DNA of 64,000 nt from positions 8,455,705-8,519,704 of the forward strand of contig NC_055987.1 of the NCBI RefSeq assembly GCF_018446385.1. The letters are read 5' to 3'. This DNA is from Zingiber officinale. Lineage: Eukaryota > Streptophyta > Magnoliopsida > Zingiberales > Zingiberaceae. Shown here one piece after another: positions 59,874-64,000 of the stretch (position 1 is the stretch's first letter; every line of letters begins with the position of its first letter). Both the position numbers and the translations under genes were made by a program. The notes beneath the pieces were generated by a model that was not told where the DNA came from, ran no database searches, and saw nothing but the letters and a program-made list of their open reading frames with translations.

Positions 59874-62092
59874 TGTTGGTGTAGGTTGTACTAACAGTCT
59901 GGTTTTGATATATGACAAATATGTTAAAGTTAGATGGATTGTTTGTCTAGAACTTCTACCAAGTGTGCAGAAGTTGACTGGTTTGAATGACCTGATACCA
60001 GGCTAAAATTCAGCTAGGTTCGTGGGGCCGGATAGTTGGTGGAAAATCCAGCTAGGTCAGCAGGGCCCGACAGCTGGTGCGAAGTCTAGATAGGTCTGCT
60101 GGGCCCGATATCTGGCGGAAAGTTAATTGGGTCCGCGGGACCTGATAGTCTGCCGACGTCCAGTTGGCTTTGCAGACCTGACAACTGGCGGGAAGGCCTG
60201 GTGGGTCAGAGGCAAGTTGAGTAACTGCAAGTGGTGAGTAAAGGTAAACAACTGGAGGAGAGATCTAGTGAGGACACATTCCCCATTGAGGGAACTGTAG
60301 ACGTCGGTCCAGCTTAGGTCTATTTGGGAAACCTAAGCTGAGACCTTGACTATATCTTGATCTAAGGGAGATAGAATCTAATTACTACTCATAATCTATT
60401 ATGTTGTGCTAACTCTATTTTGTAGGGTAAAATTTATTTTTTGATTGCCTGGACTAACCTTTTCTTATAGGTGGAAAGGTTGAAGAAAAGGATCCGGGTG
60501 CCCGGAGCCGAGCCACGTGATCCAGGCGCTCGGAGGGGTTCCAGGCACCCAGAATTGACCTATTTAAAGGCCTTCGACCTAGACCTTCAGCACAATGACT
60601 GCTACGACTTTCTCTTCTGCTCGGTGCTCCGAAAAAGCTCCTGCGATGTTATGAAGCTCCTCTAACAACCGACAATCAAGATTTTTTCCTTTTTATTGTC
60701 CGTAACACTATTTTATAGTTCTTGTACTTGCAATTTGTAACCATTTTGAGCGATTAGTGGATTATCTAACGAAAGCACTTGACGAGTGTGGGCCTTGGAG
60801 TAGGAGTCGTCGAAGGCTCCGAACTAAGTAAAAATTTGGTCGTGTTAGCATTGTTTCTTATTCTTCCGCCGTGTATCTATTTTAAATTGAATTTTTGAAG
60901 ATCGTTATTCACCCCCCCCTCCTCTAGCGTTCTTTTTGATTCTACAAGTGGTATCAGAGCCGATACCACTCTGAATTGGTGCAACTACCAGTCAGGCAAA
61001 GGGAGTGATATTTTTTCTTTCTATTTTTTTTTTCCATTTTTGATCTTTTTTGAAATAATCCAAATTGGTATAATCACCTCTTTGGATATTTTTGTTCATT
61101 GCAAACTACTCTGAATTGGTACAACACCAATTGAGTCTTAATATTTTCATTTTTCTCCCACACTGTTAATCCAAGATCCAGTCTTGGGGCCTCCTTTTCA
61201 TTTTCTCTTTGTGTGCAAGATTCATGTCCCAAAACGAGGGATACAGCACCATCCATCCTCTCCTGTTCAATGGTGATGACTTCCCGTACTTGAAGAAACG
61301 GATGGAGGTATACCTGAAAACTAACTTCGGCCAGTGGTTTAGCCTCACCAAAGGCTACAAGGCTCCTATCGACAACGCCAGAATTCCAATGAACCTGAAA
61401 AATTGGAATCCGGAAATAAAGAAGAAGGTCCATATCGACTTCAAGGCTCTCAACACAATCCAATGTGGATTAACAATGGAGGAGCTAGACCGCATCGGCC
61501 CACACGAAAGTGCGAAGGAATTGTGGGGCAAACTTATCGAACTACACGAGGGAACCAACGACGCAAAGATAACAAAAATGGACTTTTATTTAAATAAATT
61601 ATTTAACATAAAAATACAGGAAGGAGAATCTGTGAGTCAACTACATGTAAGGATAAAGGACATCCTCAACGAGTTTCATACAAGCAACCATCAAATGAAG
61701 AATAGAGACTTGATAAGATATGCTCTAAACGCATTTCCTCGAAATGCACTATAGGAATCTATCATGGATGCTTATAAAATTTCGAGGAACTTATCTAAAT
61801 TAAAACTAAATGAATTATTTTTTGAACTTGAACTCCATGAACAGACTAACTCAAAGTAAGTCGAGAAAGATATTCCTCTTTTTGTAGGTCCCTTAAAAGA
61901 AGCTAAACAGAAGAACAAACCAGAGCCAGAATTTGAATCTGACTCAGAAGACGAAGAAGAACAACTTGTGAACATGGTCAGAAAAATATTCACAAGAAGA
62001 AAGAACAACTTCTCGAAGAAGGACCTACAAAAGGTAATCAAGTCAAATGACACGAAGGTGAAGATCACATGCTACGGGTGTAACAAGAAAGT
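59874..62092 (+). mobile_element. Long-LTR copia element (SIRE-like), 5' part
   Basis: The 5' LTR is 59874-60946, starting TGTTGGTGTAGG and ending TCTACA, followed by primer-binding site tggtatcagagcc (60949-60961). The LTR has a minisatellite with ggcccgata-like repeats (about 59990-60200), as in the 44052 element but different in sequence. Gag coding follows, and the similarity stops at about 62092, where another LTR-like sequence begins. A short unassigned filler (59838-59873) separates it from the array. Fossil. Confidence 0.85.
61224..62092 (+). pseudogene. Copia Gag fossil
   Basis: A Gag-like protein starts MSQNEGYSTIHPLLFNGDD, then a helical central part (KALNTIQCGLTMEELDRIG; LWGKLIELHEGTNDAK), an acidic linker and the start of a zinc knuckle (ITCYGCNKK) near 62070. 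It is clearly related to the Gag at 45542. Broken fossil. Confidence 0.85.
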
Positions 62093-62339
62093 GATGGTGC
62101 AATATCCCTTAGGTAAAGGTTGACCAGGTTGACTAAGCTTGAGTTGGCTCAAGTTTGAGTCTCGATGTTTGAGTTTCGATATTTGACAATATATGGAGAT
62201 TGCAAGAGCAATCGTCTGTTTGGAGAGATTGTTGGTGCAATTCCCCTCTGGTCAACGTTTGACCAGTTAGATGTAAAGAAGAGTCAAGTAGGTCAAAAGT
62301 TTAACCGGATACTCGACTAGGAAAGTCCTAACTAGAGGT

Positions 62340-62590
62340 TAGACAAGTGAAAGACCTAGTGAGTGAAGTTAGGTAGTTGGAAAATCCTGGTGAGTGAAGC
62401 CGGGTGAAAAACCTGGTGAGTGAAGCTAGGCAGGTGAAAGTCCTGGTGAGTGAAGCCGGATAGTGGGAAAATCCGAGTGAATGAAGCTAGGTAAAAGTTC
62501 TGGTGAGTGAAGCCAAGCAGTAGGAAAGTCCTGGTGAGTGAAGTCAGGCAGATGAAAAGTCATAATGAGTGAAGTCAGACACGTGGAAAT
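62340..62590. repeat. Minisatellite, ~32 bp
   Basis: Repeats of the type cctggtgagtgaagccaggc with spacer ggtgaaagt or gtaggaaagt, about eight diverged copies. Confidence 0.8.
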
Positions 62591-63010
62591 CCAGGTGGGT
62601 CAAGGTTAATCGAACACCTGGTGGAAGGAAATCTAAGTAGGTCAAAGGAGTGACTGGATGCTTGGCACAAGGAAATCCAAATGGGTCAAGGGTGATTGGA
62701 CATCTGGTGGAAGGAAGTCCAAGTAGGTCAAAGGAGTGACCAGATACTTGGCACAAGGAAATCTAAATGGGTCAAGGGTGACTAGACATCTAGTGGAAGG
62801 AAGTCCAAATGAGTCATGGAGGATCGGACACTTAGCACGAGACGGTAAGTCCAAGTGGGTCAAGGTTGACCGGATACTAGGCACGAAGAGAAAAGTCCAA
62901 GTGGGGCAAAGGATTGACCGTAAACTTGGTGAAGAAGTCCCAACAGGTCAAGGTTGACCAGATGCTAGGCACGAGGAGTCCCAATAGGTCACGGTTGACC
63001 GTATGTTGGG
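62590..63010. repeat. Minisatellite, ~33/66 bp
   Basis: Repeats of the type aagtccaagtaggtcaa followed by gtgaccggatacttggcac, in alternating variants, about ten to twelve diverged copies. This accounts for the artificial open frames here. Confidence 0.8.
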
Positions 63011-63517
63011 TTTGGGAGCCATAGACTTGACTCGGGTAAGCTAGGGTTGGTCAATTTGATCAACTGATCAAATTAGACCAAGCTCAATCGATCAACTGAT
63101 CGATTGGACACAGTGGTGCGATAAATAGTAGCCCAATAGATCAGCCGATCGATTAGGAGCTTAAATCGCGAGCACATAATGCAACTCAATCGATCGATTG
63201 GAGGCTGGTTTTCTCGCGCGATCACGAGAAAGCCTGAATCGATCGATCGATTCAAGAAGTTTCCAACAAGCACAGAGGTACTCTGAATCGATCAACCAAT
63301 CGATTGGTCAATCGATTGAGATATGACCGTTGCGAAGGAAAGTGCACAAAAATCCTTCTTCCTCGCAGTTATTCGACAGCGCTTGACTCTCCACTTCTTG
63401 CGATCATTTCACATAGGTTTACACCAGTTCTTGAAGCTTCTTGGAGCAAAGGGTTGCTGCACTTCCAAGGTCAAGAGGTATTTCACACAAGAAGAAGAAG
63501 CTAGCTAGGGTTTCATT

Positions 63518-63742
63518 CACTATGTGAAAAATGACTTTTTACTTCGCCACAATTTACTTCGTCAATTTAAATATACGAAGTAAAAGTGTATAAGCAACTT
63601 CGCTGCAAAAACCGACGAAGTATATACAAATATTAACTTCGCAGATTTAAAAACACGGGCTTCGCTTTAAACTGAAATAAGCTATTACTTCGGAAATTTG
63701 TTAAATACCGAAGTAGTAACGTCGTGAATATATTTTTTAGTG
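63518..63742. mobile_element. Miniature CACTA-type element, 225 bp
   Basis: Starts CACTATGTGAAAAATGAC and ends TTTTTTAGTG, the CACTA..TAGTG ends of that superfamily. Many subterminal acttcg/cgaagt repeats occur in both orientations. The 3 bp flanks are att and ttt, so the target duplication is imperfect. No transposase; it would need one in trans. Confidence 0.78.
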
Positions 63743-64000
63743 TTTACTCCGAAGTAATACAAAGAGTTAACTTTTATTTTTACAAAGAGACTCTGACCAC
63801 TTTTATTTCCCCCCACTTCCTTTCATTTTCTTGGGTTAGGGCTTCCGCGCCGATGCTCCTCTTGGGTTAGGGCTTTCCCCTTCATTTGAGTCCTCTCCGT
63901 TCCCCCTCGTTAGGGCTTCCGATTTGGAGTCTTAGGCAACAGAGACGAAGGTTTGCAGCAGTCAGCCAAAAATAAGGTTTGGCAACTTGAACTTTCTTAC
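63743..64000. other. No gene identified at window end
   Basis: A pyrimidine-rich stretch with three ttagggctt strings. It could be the 5' region of a host gene beyond the window or more repeat; not decidable from this piece. Confidence 0.3.

Larger units (their letters stand above)
62230..63517. mobile_element. LTR-like sequence with minisatellites
   Basis: A TGTTGGTGCAATT start at 62230, preceded by a purine-rich tggagaga, looks like a polypurine tract/3' LTR junction; 62093-62229 would then be internal 3' sequence. The far end is not identifiable. The interior holds two minisatellites and several cgatcgatcgattc strings (about 63070-63320). No coding domain was seen. Superfamily unknown. 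Confidence 0.55.

Noticed and set aside
62544-62957. Repeat-protein-like open frames near the window end
   Set aside because: Same reason: a minisatellite of about 33/66 bp read in several frames.
63780-63950. Telomere-like repeats (ttagggctt)
   Set aside because: Only three scattered imperfect strings, not a tandem heptamer array.

Overview
This is repeat-rich plant nuclear DNA. The evidence is a piece of plastid psbD, plant-type tRNA-Ala sequences, a Cassandra element with 5S rRNA-like sequence, several Ty1/copia elements and CACTA-type termini. The minisatellite-bearing LTRs and short runs of the kind cgatcgatcgattc resemble those I associate with monocots, perhaps Zingiberales; this is a weak inference. 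I see no convincing single-copy host protein gene.

Region 1 (1-37507) is a tandem array of about 0.5-0.6 kb units, each normally carrying a tRNA-Ala gene or relic on the minus strand. Unit types recur in a fixed order, which I label a to h. From about 20.1 to 36.6 kb a six-unit block (a-f, about 3.4 kb) is repeated four times, a higher-order repeat. Within it the d unit carries a foldable tRNA-Ala(AGC) and the f unit a mostly foldable tRNA-Ala(TGC); c and e relics are decayed and b relics are truncated. Two h units also carry good TGC genes. A larger duplication of about 15.4 kb links 1-4.2 kb with 15.4-20.1 kb and includes the 3' end of one copia insertion at the identical target site.

Insertions in region 1, each with matching empty sites in sister units: a 1.8 kb solo-LTR-like element (8240-10054), a 669 bp TRIM (10732-11400), a copia element (11808-16617), a 207 bp plastid psbD piece flanked by 106 bp duplications (21111-21317) and a 2.6 kb solo LTR (29701-32293).

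Region 2 (37508-43524) holds a short unassigned GC-richer stretch and a young copia element (37953-43029) whose 5' LTR has been invaded by a complete Cassandra TRIM (38133-38898).

Region 3 (43525-59837) is a second tandem array of about 508 bp units. It combines the same tRNA-Ala flank with about 200 bp of CACTA-terminus-like sequence. It is split by an old 8 kb copia element with 1.3 kb LTRs (44052-52084) and a 4.9 kb copia element (53416-58345), each containing a SINE-like copy.

Region 4 (59838-64000) has the 5' part of another long-LTR copia element, an LTR-like stretch rich in minisatellites and a 225 bp CACTA-type miniature element.

The protein-coding traces all belong to retroelement fossils. 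The candidate functional genes are the approximately ten well-preserved tRNA-Ala genes. All alignments, divergence figures and foldings were done by eye.
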